Assembly (NCBI GenBank): GCA_013368325.1
Contig: JAACJK010000164.1
Location: 1,116,001-1,180,000 of the forward strand
Source: Ephemerocybe angulata
Lineage: Eukaryota > Basidiomycota > Agaricomycetes > Agaricales > Psathyrellaceae
DNA: 64,000 bases
Direction: 5' to 3'
A program made the translations under genes and the position numbers. Under the pieces are notes generated by a model, which saw nothing but the letters and a program-made list of their open reading frames with translations, was not told the origin of the DNA and made no database searches. Below are positions 1-16,256 of the stretch, piece after piece (the stretch's first letter is position 1; every line of letters starts with the position of its first letter).

Positions 1-5306
<5,306 letters not shown>

Positions 5307-6066
5307 TTTAGGTTATGCGCTGCTGTTTCAAGTTTGGTCGGAGGCGTCTGTTTCTCTTTCTTTCATTTCATTTCCCGGCGTTCTTTCTCTCTCTTTCAAA
5401 TCCCTTGCTTATCTCTGCATGCCCTGCTTCCTTTCCCTTATTCCTATTCCACTCATGCATGCCCCCATTCGTCACGATCACAATTCACCGGTCTTGATCC
5501 TCTCCCCCTTCACGTTTCCCGTTCCTGACCTCCCTCTGTACTCTCCACCCTGTTATCCGTCCGTCCATCCTTCTATCCCTCTAATGTTGTTGTTGTACTC
5601 TCTCATTCATCCCTTATCGTAGTAATTATCCACCAATTCCTACAAATTACCGAATCTTTCTTATCCCCTCCCTTATTTTGCATTGCCATAAATAATGTGT
5701 GTTTTGAACTTTGCGCTCCGATCGACGGACCAGACGAGAGACGATGACCTGGTCGGCGAACTGTGTACTACCTATGCTATTTGTGTTTTTCTTGTTGTAT
5801 TCCGTGGCAGATTAATCGAATCTTGAGTTTGAGCTTCAAGCGAGATTCAACACGCGAGTGCGATGGGATCTGTCTGACATGAACTCTGGACATCTGGGTG
5901 TCCTTCACCTTCCTCGACCTCGACGAGATACCATCGCGATAAGTATCTTGCAGTTGGATCCGACGAGCATGAAAGCAATACATACACAACACACCCTGCT
6001 AAATACCAAACGCGTATGGTATCCGACCCGAACTCGAAACACCCACGCACAGAAAGCACCTTATGC
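5307..6066. other. Intergenic, 3' flanks of two convergent genes
   Basis: About 760 bp between the stop codons of the transcription factor and the Nup37-like gene. The left half is strongly pyrimidine-rich on the plus strand, with long TTTC/CTTT runs as is common in fungal 3' UTRs. I see no supported gene or structural RNA here. Confidence 0.6.
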
Positions 6067-7481
6067 CTACTCTTCCCCAATCGCGAACACATGCAATGTC
6101 TTGCCCACCGCCGCCGCAATCCTCGGGATCCCGGGCAGGGACAAAAAGTCAAAGTCGCGCACGAACTGCGGGCGCGGGCTGAGCACGAGCGGGTTCGGTT
6201 GTGCGCTCGCGAAGTTCAGGTTGTACACCTGGATCACAGCGCCCCGTGCGGGGTTTTGGGAGGAGATGGCGAAGTGTTCGGGGTAGGTACGGCACCATCT
6301 GCAAGTGCGAGGTGTAAGTAAGAACTCGAGGGTTTAAGGGGAAGAGAACGCACCGGAAGCGGTGGCCGCCTTCGAGGTTTCCTGCATAACTGTGGAGGGG
6401 TTTCCCACCTCTGAGTTTGGAGAGGTCCCATATAGCGAACCTATTTCCAAATACACCTCCAATGCTAAAGAACCCACAATCAGCTACCATCCAAACCAAC
6501 GCTTTTAAATGCTCACATATCCACCGAGTCCGCCCTCCACGCAGTCGACCCGCTCCAAGGCACCGGAAAGTTCATGCAGCTCCCCGCCATCGAAAACGGC
6601 TCGACGAGCTCGACAAGGTTCGGGTGCCGCAGCGCACCCCCACCCAGCTCCTGGTCCATGTCGTCCGAGTCGATCACGTCGCTGCGCCAGTCCGTGAGGT
6701 ACACGGACCCGCGGCAGTCGGAGACCAGAAACTCCTTGCTCGTCTGCGGGTGCGAGCTGATAGATGTGAGCGGGTGTGCGAAGGGGATCACGTAGGCGGT
6801 TGGCTGGGCGCGCGGTGCAGGGGAGGGCGAGCCGTCGCTCATTGAGTCGTCGTCGCCGAGGGTATGGCGCACCTCTGAAGGTGGGCTCAGATCCCATACC
6901 ATGAGCATCTTGTCGTCTACGAGTCATGGTTGGTAAGCTTGGTGGTATGGTTGGAGTGTTGAATGGGACGCACCAGACACGGTCGCAACATAGCGCGAAC
7001 TGTCGTCGCTCCAGCCGCCGACGAAGGTCATGTCGTTGATGAGTCCATGGTGCCCACTCAGCCCCCCTCCGAATGGGAAGATGTTCTCCACTTGGGTCGA
7101 CGTCTTCGAGAGCAGGTGCAGCGCATAGTCCTCCGTCGCCACTGCAAGTCTATTCAAAGGACATGAGCGCCTATTCCGCTTTCGTAGCCGAGGCCGACGC
7201 ACTGTATTCTCCAGTTATCGCTTCTCCTGGGGGACACGGTAGCAGACGACCATGCGATAGCCGTTATACGCGTCCCAACGTGAAACGACGCGATGCACTT
7301 GCACTCCGTGCTGGTCTAGCAGGCTGATCAGACTCGGTTTGAGCACTGCGTTCGTTCAACATACCACTGAAAGAATCTCGACCGTATGCAACCCTCCCAC
7401 CGCAACAAGGTCGCCCGCATCGTCCGAATGGCAGGGCCTAATGGCATGAATCTCTGAGGAATGGTCCCAATGCTGGTCCAT
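6067..7481 (-). CDS. NUP37: Nup37-like WD40 nucleoporin
   Basis: Nup37 is a peripheral beta-propeller subunit of the Nup107-160 (Y) complex of the nuclear pore. The model is complement(join(6067..6298,6354..6464,6517..6916,6974..7149,7203..7315,7365..7481)), 383 codons in phase. Colinear blocks with animal Nup37 include DLVAVGGLHTVEIL (about 25), FHVGTRITAIAWSS (about 50), GLINDMTFVGG, YVATVSDDKMLMVWDLS (WD repeat), LTSISSHPQTSKEFLVSDC, NRFAIWDLSK and a RWCRTYPEHFAISS block. A fungal-specific acidic and Ser-rich loop sits between repeats (DDDSMSDGSPSP). The start at 7481 is the only in-frame ATG before the frame runs antisense into the neighbouring small gene. The assignment rests on motif order from memory of the family, and another WD40 protein is possible but less likely. 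Confidence 0.8.
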
Positions 7482-7544
7482 GACGGCGTGTGCGAAGCTA
7501 GGAAGCTCGCCTAAATAAATGATTTCGAGCCTTTGACGCGCCCC
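7482..7544. promoter_or_regulatory. 63-bp divergent promoter, Nup37-like / small membrane protein
   Basis: Only 63 bp separate the two divergent start codons, so the transcripts almost certainly overlap or share one nucleosome-free region. A short AT stretch (CTAAATAAATGATT at 7511-7524) is the only TATA-like sequence. Confidence 0.5.
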
Positions 7545-7724
7545 ATGACCCGAAAAGGCCCAAATCCGTTTATCCTCGTTGCGCTTTCCGTCTCCTCCTT
7601 CGCCATCTTCTACTCCGTCGTAAAGCGCAGAGAACAGGTCGCCCCCGCATCCCTGAACCTACCCCGACAAGCAGACCACCCGCTCGTGCCCCCTCGCCAC
7701 AAGGAAGTGCCTCCCTCGACCTAG
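7545..7724 (+). CDS. 59-aa single-pass membrane protein, first ORF of a tandem pair
   Basis: An intronless small ORF starting MTRKGPNPF, with a hydrophobic segment at about residues 9-25 (ILVALSVSSFAIFYSVV) followed by KRREQ. The tail is Pro-rich. The pattern suggests a membrane-anchored microprotein with a basic patch right after the helix, location unknown. The stop TAG (7722-7724) is followed after only ACC by the ATG of UMP/CMP kinase in the same reading frame. The start has a pyrimidine at -3 (CGCCCC ATG), a weak context. No other ATG in any frame lies between the two start codons. I do not recognise a named family, and confidence that it is translated is moderate. Confidence 0.6.
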   Translation: MTRKGPNPFILVALSVSSFAIFYSVVKRREQVAPASLNLPRQADHPLVPPRHKEVPPST

Positions 7725-7727
7725 ACC

Positions 7728-8626
<899 letters not shown>

Positions 8627-8696
8627 ATATACTAATCCTAATTGATATACATACAAATCTATCCACAGTCCTACATAGTCCTGGCCTACCCTCCCT

Positions 8697-10000
8697 TTAT
8701 TCTACATAGATCCCAAAGGTTGGTCGATCCTCGGGTGTAGTCGAAACCCTACACGACGCCCATCCTCCTGTGTCTATCCTGTTGATAGCACCATCGGAAC
8801 ACACCAGATGTGCAGCATCGTCAGTCGGTTCCTACAAGTCAAAGATCAGCATCCGTACAACATCCTGCAAGCCACAAGTGCACTCACGGGATGCCACTCC
8901 CAACCTCCACACCTGAAATACTCCACTACACTCTGCCCGTCTCCCTCTTTCACAAGCTGACCCCCTTCCCCATACCTCAGCTTCAGGTGCGCACCCGCCT
9001 GATACGCACCCGCCATGGCCGACCATGTCCTCTGCACAAAGCCCAATCTCGTCTCCGGGGTATCCTCCCACACACCCGGGTCGCGCAGCGGCCTGATCAC
9101 CACGATATCGCAGGTCCCAGGAGGAGGTGGTATATCATGCGCCAACGGTGTGATTAAGAACAGGGGCTCAAGCCTGTCGACATTTATCGTCGACAGGAAG
9201 TATGCGAACGGTCCCTCGAGGTCAAGTGCGCCTTCATGGGATGCGGGGATGAATGAGTTGGACTGTACATCGTAGATTTCGGGCGCCTGTTGCTGCGGCG
9301 CGGGCAGTAAGCGCACGCGCGCCTTGAACCATTTCTTGACATTCAGCTGCGCGGCCATCTTGAATCTACCCACCAAGGCGATCAGATATACCAATTCTGA
9401 ATAGATTAGATCTCAAACGTACCTCTCCAACCCAGGATGCTCCTCCCTCAGACTCTCCGATGTATTGAGTATCGCAGCATGCAGCGCAGTCGACGTCACC
9501 ACCGCTGACACCAGCGTTTTCCTCGTCCCCCACCCCGTCGCAGCTCCGCCCTTCAGCTCAGTCACAGCAAGCGACACCGGGGTCGTCCCCTTGCCGTCAA
9601 AGAGCGCATGGACGCTCCCCATCCGGTACCTCGAATCCTCCTTGACCTGCTCCGGCGTCGATGGTGGAAACAGCGTCGAGAACAAAGCATTCGCCGTCCC
9701 GCACGGCACAAGCACGATGTTAATCTTCGTTCCCCTGACCTCGTCGAGGAAGTACAGCGCGTTCAGCACTTCGTGCAGCGTCCCGTCGCCCGATCCCAGC
9801 ACGATGGTCAGCTCCGCACTACCACTGTGCTGCTTCGCAAACTCGGATACGGCCTCTGCGGCATGACCTTCGTGCGTCGTCTCTACTTTGCGATCGACGG
9901 TAATGCCTTTGCCGAAGAGAAGGGGGAGGACGTAGAGCAAGAAGGTGGGTTTCCCGGTCTTGTCGCCGCAGGCTGGGTTGTATATCGCGATCAGAGGCAT
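8697..10000 (-). CDS. Diacylglycerol/sphingosine-kinase-type lipid kinase
   Basis: The model is complement(join(8697..8831,8888..9365,9423..10000)), 396 aa. The N-terminal half is a DAGK catalytic domain: an N-terminal AIYNPACGDKTGK motif, then the nucleotide-binding GSGDGTLHEVLN (about residue 70) and VPCGTANALFST, typical of the LCB5/YegS/DAGK superfamily. The second half (KKWFKARVRLL, LITPLAHDIPPP, RCGGWEWHPEP) fits the C-terminal lobe. The expected role is ATP-dependent phosphorylation of a lipid such as a long-chain base or diacylglycerol. The exact substrate cannot be read. The first in-frame ATG is at 10000. The gene is convergent with URA6, whose stop lies 70 bp away. Confidence 0.82.
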
Positions 10001-10520
10001 CGTCGGCACGTTGTCGATCTACTTCGAGGAATAGATGCAGATATTATAAGACCAGGAAGCGCCCTCAGTAGGAAAGTTAGTCAGAGTGGTGCGGCTCCGA
10101 TGTTCTGGCGCGTCGTTTTCAGGAAGCTCGATGCCTATCACATTCGTCTTCCCTCCGGCATGGTCACTCGAACCACGACATTCGAAACCCCAGGTAAAGC
10201 TCTGAAAGGGGAATTGTACAGATTAATCTTAGATAGGCTCTACAGACACGGGTGGTTGATTGATATAGTACTAAAGCCATGCAGTTATGAGTCAAAAGGA
10301 AGACAAGGACGGTCGAAAAATACAGATTGCCTATGTAACATAAATATACTAGTATCAGGCGTCAAGAAGTCGGTGAGTCCAAAGCAATTCATCATCATGG
10401 TCATCGAATGAATGAGGTATGGTATAGTGAAGAGAAAAATGTCGTGTGAAGGAAAGCGAAACAATAAAAAAGAGAGGTAGAGAAACAGTCAAACAGATAG
10501 CACAGCTGGTATCGTGATAA
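10001..10520. other. Intergenic: lipid-kinase promoter and formin 3' flank
   Basis: About 520 bp between two minus-strand genes. The half next to the formin stop (10200-10520) is AT-richer and probably holds the formin 3' UTR. The half next to 10000 is the upstream region of the lipid kinase. No supported gene is present. A plus-strand open frame here is antisense. Confidence 0.55.
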
Positions 10521-13500
10521 TCATCCCAAGAAAGAGTACTCCGAACCACTCCCAAGAATATTACTCGTACTCCCTTCCTCCTCCTTATCCTGCCCTGCCT
10601 CCTCCGCTTCTGCAGCCTCGTCCACCTCGAGCACCTCATTATACAACGGACTTGTCGGCGTCTCCCGCCCATCCACCCTACTCGCCGTCGTCCTCCTCGG
10701 CCTTCTCCTCTTTTGCGACAGAGTATTCGTTGTCGGCGATGGCGGCACAATGAACCCATCACTCTGCAGCCTCGCCAGCATGTCCAGCGCGAGCACCGCC
10801 GTCTCGTTCCCTGGACTCGTCGACGCCTCAAGGTTACCCAGCGTAAGCGGGCTCGGACGATCTGCAGGCTGTCCGCGCTTATTCCGCCTCCGCATGGTGT
10901 CGCCATTCCGCAGCTTCTCGAGCAGGGCATCGAGCACGGCACCCTCTGCCTCCGCCGTCTCGTTCGCTTTCGCCTTGTTCGCCCTGCTTTCCTCGATTGC
11001 CTGCTTCCGCTTCTCCAGCGCAGTCCGCTCTTCAAACGCAAGTTGGTTCTCCGTTCGGCATTTCTATAAAATCGGTCGGCGTCTTGAGCATCTATCCTTG
11101 AGAAATAAACAGAAGGAACGTGTGTGCGTACCTTATAAGAAGTCACGAAGGTCTTGAAGATGCCGTAGAACTCGGAGGAAGTCATGTTCTTGTCTTCCTC
11201 TCCATAATAGCTCACAGCGTCCGTAAACGTGGTCTCAGCGTTGCTCACATCGTCCAGGAGGTCTTCCAACTGCCGCCCAGCCTTGGAAATAAAGTTCCAC
11301 ATCTGCGTCCCATACCGGTCGGTCTCCATCGGATCTGAGAAGTGCTCTTCCAACTCCTTGCGAATGCGCTTCAAGCCGTCGCGCAGCTCGCCGAGACCTT
11401 TGCGCACATCCTGGAGATTGACTTCAAGGCACGTTAGCGTCGATCAGAAGGATTTGAAGTAGAAGATAGCCTACCTCGATACGCCTCCGCAGGTTTCTCG
11501 AGTTCGTCCAAGAAGCTCTCCATCTCAGGGAAATGCTTTGACACTGTCCGCTCCAAGAAATGCAGCAAGGTAGTGTTGTTGACAGACTTCGTGTCGACGA
11601 GCTTGTTGATACTGCTGATACGGAAACCGAAAGCACCACCCTTGACACCAGTGCCGTTCATGTAATTTCCAATCAGGAGGATGAGCTGCAGAGACCCACG
11701 TCAGTGACTTATAAATGCCCAAATCATAAAGAAAACCTACGTTCAGCAGTTCTTTGAACTTGGCAGCCGCCAGAAGTGAGTTTCCAGCCTCGAACAGCTT
11801 CCTTGCACCCTCATCCAACAGGGACCACGTCTCCTCAAAGCTCACACGATACAGCATACCCTCAATCCTCGGCCCTAACCTGTCGATCTGGATCAACTTG
11901 ACCATGAGACGATCTGAAGGATGTAGTCCTGCAAGCTCCGCAGCGTCCGCATTACGGTAGACGTTAAGCTTGCCAACCTGTTCTGGTGACGGTAGAACAG
12001 GCTTCAACTCGCTGAGGAAGACCTGCGTGCACAGATCCTGGTCGAACTGCTGGATCTTGAAGGCGATCTCCTCAGGTTCCAGCTTCTTGACACGTTGGAT
12101 GAGGATTTCTAGAATAGGGTCAATACCGCATCGGTGAGCGGAAGACGATCGTGACACATACCAACACGTTTCTTCGTCTGGGGATCAAGAACACTCTTCA
12201 ACTCGGCCCTCTTCTGTCTCGCTAAATATCCGGTCAGCGGTCCATCCAACTCATCAAAAAGGCCAACCTACCAAGCAAATTGATAACAAGCTGCTTCGCC
12301 TTAAAGTCTTCCTCCATCTCCATCCACACGCCATCCTTCTGCAACTTCTGCAGTATCTCCTGCTCCTTCGTCGGTGCATCGTCCTTCCACAACGTCTTCG
12401 CCACCTGCGTCTGCGGCAGTTTATCCCACTGCAGCTGCTTCATCTTCGTGCTCGGCGTAAGCGGCATCTCTTTCCGTGCGCCGAATAGATTTCCGCCAAG
12501 CAGCGAATTCCGCGTAGAGCTGGGCGCGGTAGTGGGATTCGAGCGGTAGCCAGGGCCGGGTGGTGGTGGAGGGGGAGGGGGAGCTCCTGACATCAGGGTT
12601 GGAATCATACCCTTGAAGCCAGGGGGCGGTGGCGGTGGTGGAGGGGGAGGGGGAGGGGGAGGAGGGGGACCGCCGCCGAATCCGCCCATCTTCGGGGGTG
12701 GGGGTGGTGGCGGCGGTGGTGGTGGCGGGGGAGGAGGTGGAGGTGGGGGTGGTGGGGGAGGAGGTGGTCCATCTGAACTTGGAAGATCTTCCGAGACAGG
12801 TTCTTCTGGCAACGCAGCGAGACCGGGCTGCGGGCTGTCGTCGCCTCCAACAGGCCCTTTTCCTTTCGTGAGGAAATGCTTGCTCAAGGCATCGGCAAAC
12901 GTAGATTGGCCATTTGCACCTGGGCGTGACAGGTCCACGGAAGCTTGAGAACTGACAGAGGTATAGGCAGTATCGTCCGTACCGCTGCGTATCGAGCGGC
13001 CGAATTCACTTTCATCGTCGATGACAGGAGACGGCGAACGACTGTCCATATGCATGAAGCTGCCATCCTCGTTACGAGTTGCACGCAGGTTGGTACCCTT
13101 CGACGTCTCGCTGCCGAGCGCGGGTCTGTCTGTTCTTCTAGGAGAACCTCTGATACTCCGCGAACTACTCGAATTAAGCTGTGGCGAGTACTGCAAGGAG
13201 GTCAGTAATAGTACCACGCTACTATAATGGACATACCAATTTGACACCAGCTGCCAGCTGCTGCTGGACTTGTTCTTGGGCATCATCTTCATCTGCGTCC
13301 ATGAACTGTGAGACCCGACCATTTTCATCAATGGTAGCCTGCACACCATTGGGTTTCGCTGTCTTGCCCCTCTTCGACCCAATAGCCTGCGACCGCCGCA
13401 AGCTGCCGCCCTTGACTGGAGTCGCGTCGGCGTCCGACTCGTCCTCGTCAGAACCCTCTGCGCCAGCCACGCCCTTACCCTTCCTGAAGCGACCGTTCCG

Positions 13501-15990
13501 TCCTTCGAGAATGCTAATCGTCTTGTGCCGCTGGAAGTTGCGTTCCAGCTTCTCGACGAGTGCTCTGCGATCCATGGCTCCGGTGTCTAGGATTGTGTCC
13601 ACACCTTTTCCTACTTCCTTGAGCATACGGAAGAGTTCCAAGATCTGTTGCTCCAGCTGCGTAATCTTGTCCTCGTAGGAAGCTTTCTGCGCATCCATCT
13701 GGTTATGGAGGCGGTTATTCGTTTCGCGAGAAAGCCTAAGTTTCTCTTCAGCCTGAGCTACCTGCTGCTTCAGGCTGCCGACGAGCCCATCTTGGCCTTG
13801 AGCAATCTCCTCCTCCAACGTCTCCTTCTCCAACTTGAGCCGCATTGCCAGAGCACGAGCCTCATTAGCCTCATCCTCGACATTGTGATAACGGTCCGCC
13901 TCGTTGAACTGAGCGATAATACGCTCCACAGAGTAACCCAATCGCTGCTCTGCTCCCGCCAACTTCTTGTCCATAACCACATCGGTGACAATGGAGTCGA
14001 GAAGCTGGTAGTAATGCACCAAAGGCTGTCCGTCTTCCCGGATGAGCAGCATGTGCTGCATCATCGAGAGGAAGTAGTCGTGCGCCTTGCTTCCCTTTGT
14101 CTTCGCGGCGATGGCGTTGTACACATCCTGGGGATTCTCGAGGTCCTTAAGAATCTCCTGGTCGAGCCGCTCCTGTAACCGTTGAGCATCCTCCTGCAGA
14201 ACTTGGTTAATGTTCTTGATGTGGCCGTCTATGGTCGGAACACCGAAGGAGGCGCATATCTCAAGGATACGTTGCAGTCCACTCGTGTACATCTGGGACC
14301 TGTGGTGCAACCTGAGTTCGAAGTCGTCAATGAAGACAAGAATTCCATTGATGAGGAGGAGATTGGCGAGCTGGAAAGCAAGTCAGAGACCATTCTAGAT
14401 AAGACAGAGAGTCTCTTACCGCGTAATCGTTGAGGGAACTTTCAACGCCTCCAGCACGACGCACTTCATCGCTAGCACCAACCAAACTTCCCATCTTGCC
14501 GCGTCCAGAGAGCGACATTTCCATGGACTTGAACCAGTATCCATATGGATCATTGCCTTCGTTATTAGCCGTGCTCAGGGCTTCAAGGCCGGATACGACG
14601 AGGTTCAGTGCTTCGCCATCGTTTCTATAGACGAGGAAACATAGGACTTCAAGGACAAGCCTTCGCGTTGGGATGTTTGGGGTATTCAGTGAGGACGCGA
14701 TTTGCGATACGACCAAATGATGGTTTAGAGCTTCACCACCTTTCGACTGTAATGTGATAGCGTTAGAGAATGGCTATACGCGTTTGAGGGACATTACCTG
14801 ATTAAGAATGTCCCGCAAACATTTCACGATTTCATATTCGAGAGAAATATCAGAGTCGCGTCTGGTCAAAGTGCCGGTTAGTTAAGCTGATCATCAGCAA
14901 TAGCGAAGATCTATATACCTTCCATTCCCTTTGCGACTGATGTGCATCAAGGTTTGGGCCAGTACTGAAGTCCCTTGAATGGCAAGAAAGTGTTTAAACC
15001 AACTACAGCCCATCGTAAGTCCTCGTACCATCATGAGATGGGTGTCACCTACCTCAGCTCCTTGCTGCGAAGCGACACCGAAAGCCCAGACGCCTGCTTC
15101 GCTGTTATTGTCTTGTCCAGAAACTTCTTGATATACCATTCTGGAGTTTCGGGCAAGATCGCGCCTGACTGGCCGCTGTCGTGCTGCTTTCTCGCCTGGT
15201 CTTCCCTGGACTTCTGTTCCCTCCACTTGATATGCTCGTCATTATAAACGATGTCCCACTTCTGGTCAAGGGAAAGGTCTGGGAGCTCAAGATTCCGTGT
15301 CCGGGTGACTGCCTCAAACATCTCTTCAATCTCTCTGTCAGAGCCTGGCTTTGCGAAGTGGAAGGTATCCCCATGATGATGTCGATGGTATAGATTGGAA
15401 GCATGGAAACGGTGGGAACCAGCCTCGGAGTTGGCTAGGGAGGCGGCTGAGGACACTCTCTTTGGATCTGAACGGGACGTCATTCCAGACATAGGGCGGC
15501 TGGGGGTCTGCGATGTTTGGTAGGGGTTGGTGGAGGACGACGCAAAGTCTCCGTAGCTCGAGTTTCGACCGCTCGACCATGATACCTCGCTGTTTCGCAC
15601 ACGGCTAGTTTGGGTATGAGGCGCAGACTTTGGCAGGGAGGATGTGGACTGGTTAGGGGAAGACGAATCGTCGTGCAATGAAGAGTCGCCGGACGTTTCG
15701 GAGACCTGGCGCCTAACAGGGGAGGGGGAGTATTGTTCATAAGCTCGTTCGCGCTCGAGTCTGTTCTTCTGCATAGTAAACTTGTTCAGCTCGGTGCCTT
15801 CGGCTGTTAATTGGGGGTTGGTGTTTGGGGCGGATATTCCTCTAAGTCCCTGGGATATGGTTGCCACAGGCAAGGGCGACCTCGGGGACGTCGCCACTCT
15901 GTCGTAGGGTATCGAGCGTTCTCCTAAATCCTGGCCAGAAACGGAAGACTGCCTTGGACGGCCCTTCTTGCGGCCGAAGAGCGTATCCAT
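10521..15990 (-). CDS. Diaphanous-type formin
   Basis: Formins nucleate and elongate unbranched actin filaments (cables and rings) under Rho control. The model is complement(join(10521..11063,11132..11421,11475..11685,11741..12108,12162..12221,12272..13190,13237..14370,14420..14746,14798..14861,14919..15002,15053..15990)), 1,645 aa with all phases consistent. The order is: a disordered Ser-rich N-terminus; a GBD/FH3 armadillo region (about 220-640, including LELPDLSLDQKWDIVYN); a coiled coil (about 640-740); a very Pro-rich FH1 (about 985-1065); FH2 (about 1090-1500, with LTPSTKMKQLQWDKL and ELEEHFSDP); and a DAD autoinhibitory motif (about 1506-1530, LDALLEKLRNGD then MRRRNKR). It lies head-to-head with a class V myosin. 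Presence of both GBD and DAD indicates Rho-GTPase-relieved autoinhibition. Confidence 0.95.
12545..12775 (-). repeat. Proline-codon repeat encoding the FH1 domain
   Basis: About 230 bp of C-rich coding strand (G-rich on plus) encode two long runs of 20 or more prolines separated by a Gly-rich spacer. FH1 polyproline tracts recruit profilin-actin. The stretch is length-unstable and G-rich on the plus strand. Confidence 0.9.
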
Positions 15991-16256
15991 GGCCGTCGAG
16001 ATACCCTGTTGGACCTGCCAAAGAGATCGGTTCTAGGGAAGAGTGGACGGTGGTGGTATAGACGATCTAGAGGTTGCCGCGCATCGGTGCTGCAAGTTGG
16101 CTTGGAATGCACAATTCTGACCTGAGAGCGTGTTTGATCCCAACGGCGCCGGCAAACACGGTCTGATGAACATTGGCCCAGCATGTTTCCGGCTCCTACA
16201 CGGCGTTCTTCTCTTCTTCTCTTGCTGGACAAGTCTTCGCCGTTTTTCTTCCTGAC
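15991..16256. promoter_or_regulatory. Bidirectional promoter, formin / myosin V
   Basis: 266 bp between the divergent ATGs of two actin-cytoskeleton genes. No clear TATA box is seen on either strand. The spacing implies a shared promoter region. Confidence 0.55.

Noticed and set aside
9608..10411. Plus-strand 267-codon open frame
   Set aside because: Mostly antisense to the lipid kinase, whose motifs and splice phases are clear; its own translation has no motif.
12613..12948. Plus-strand poly-Gly open frame
   Set aside because: It is the complement of the FH1 polyproline code.
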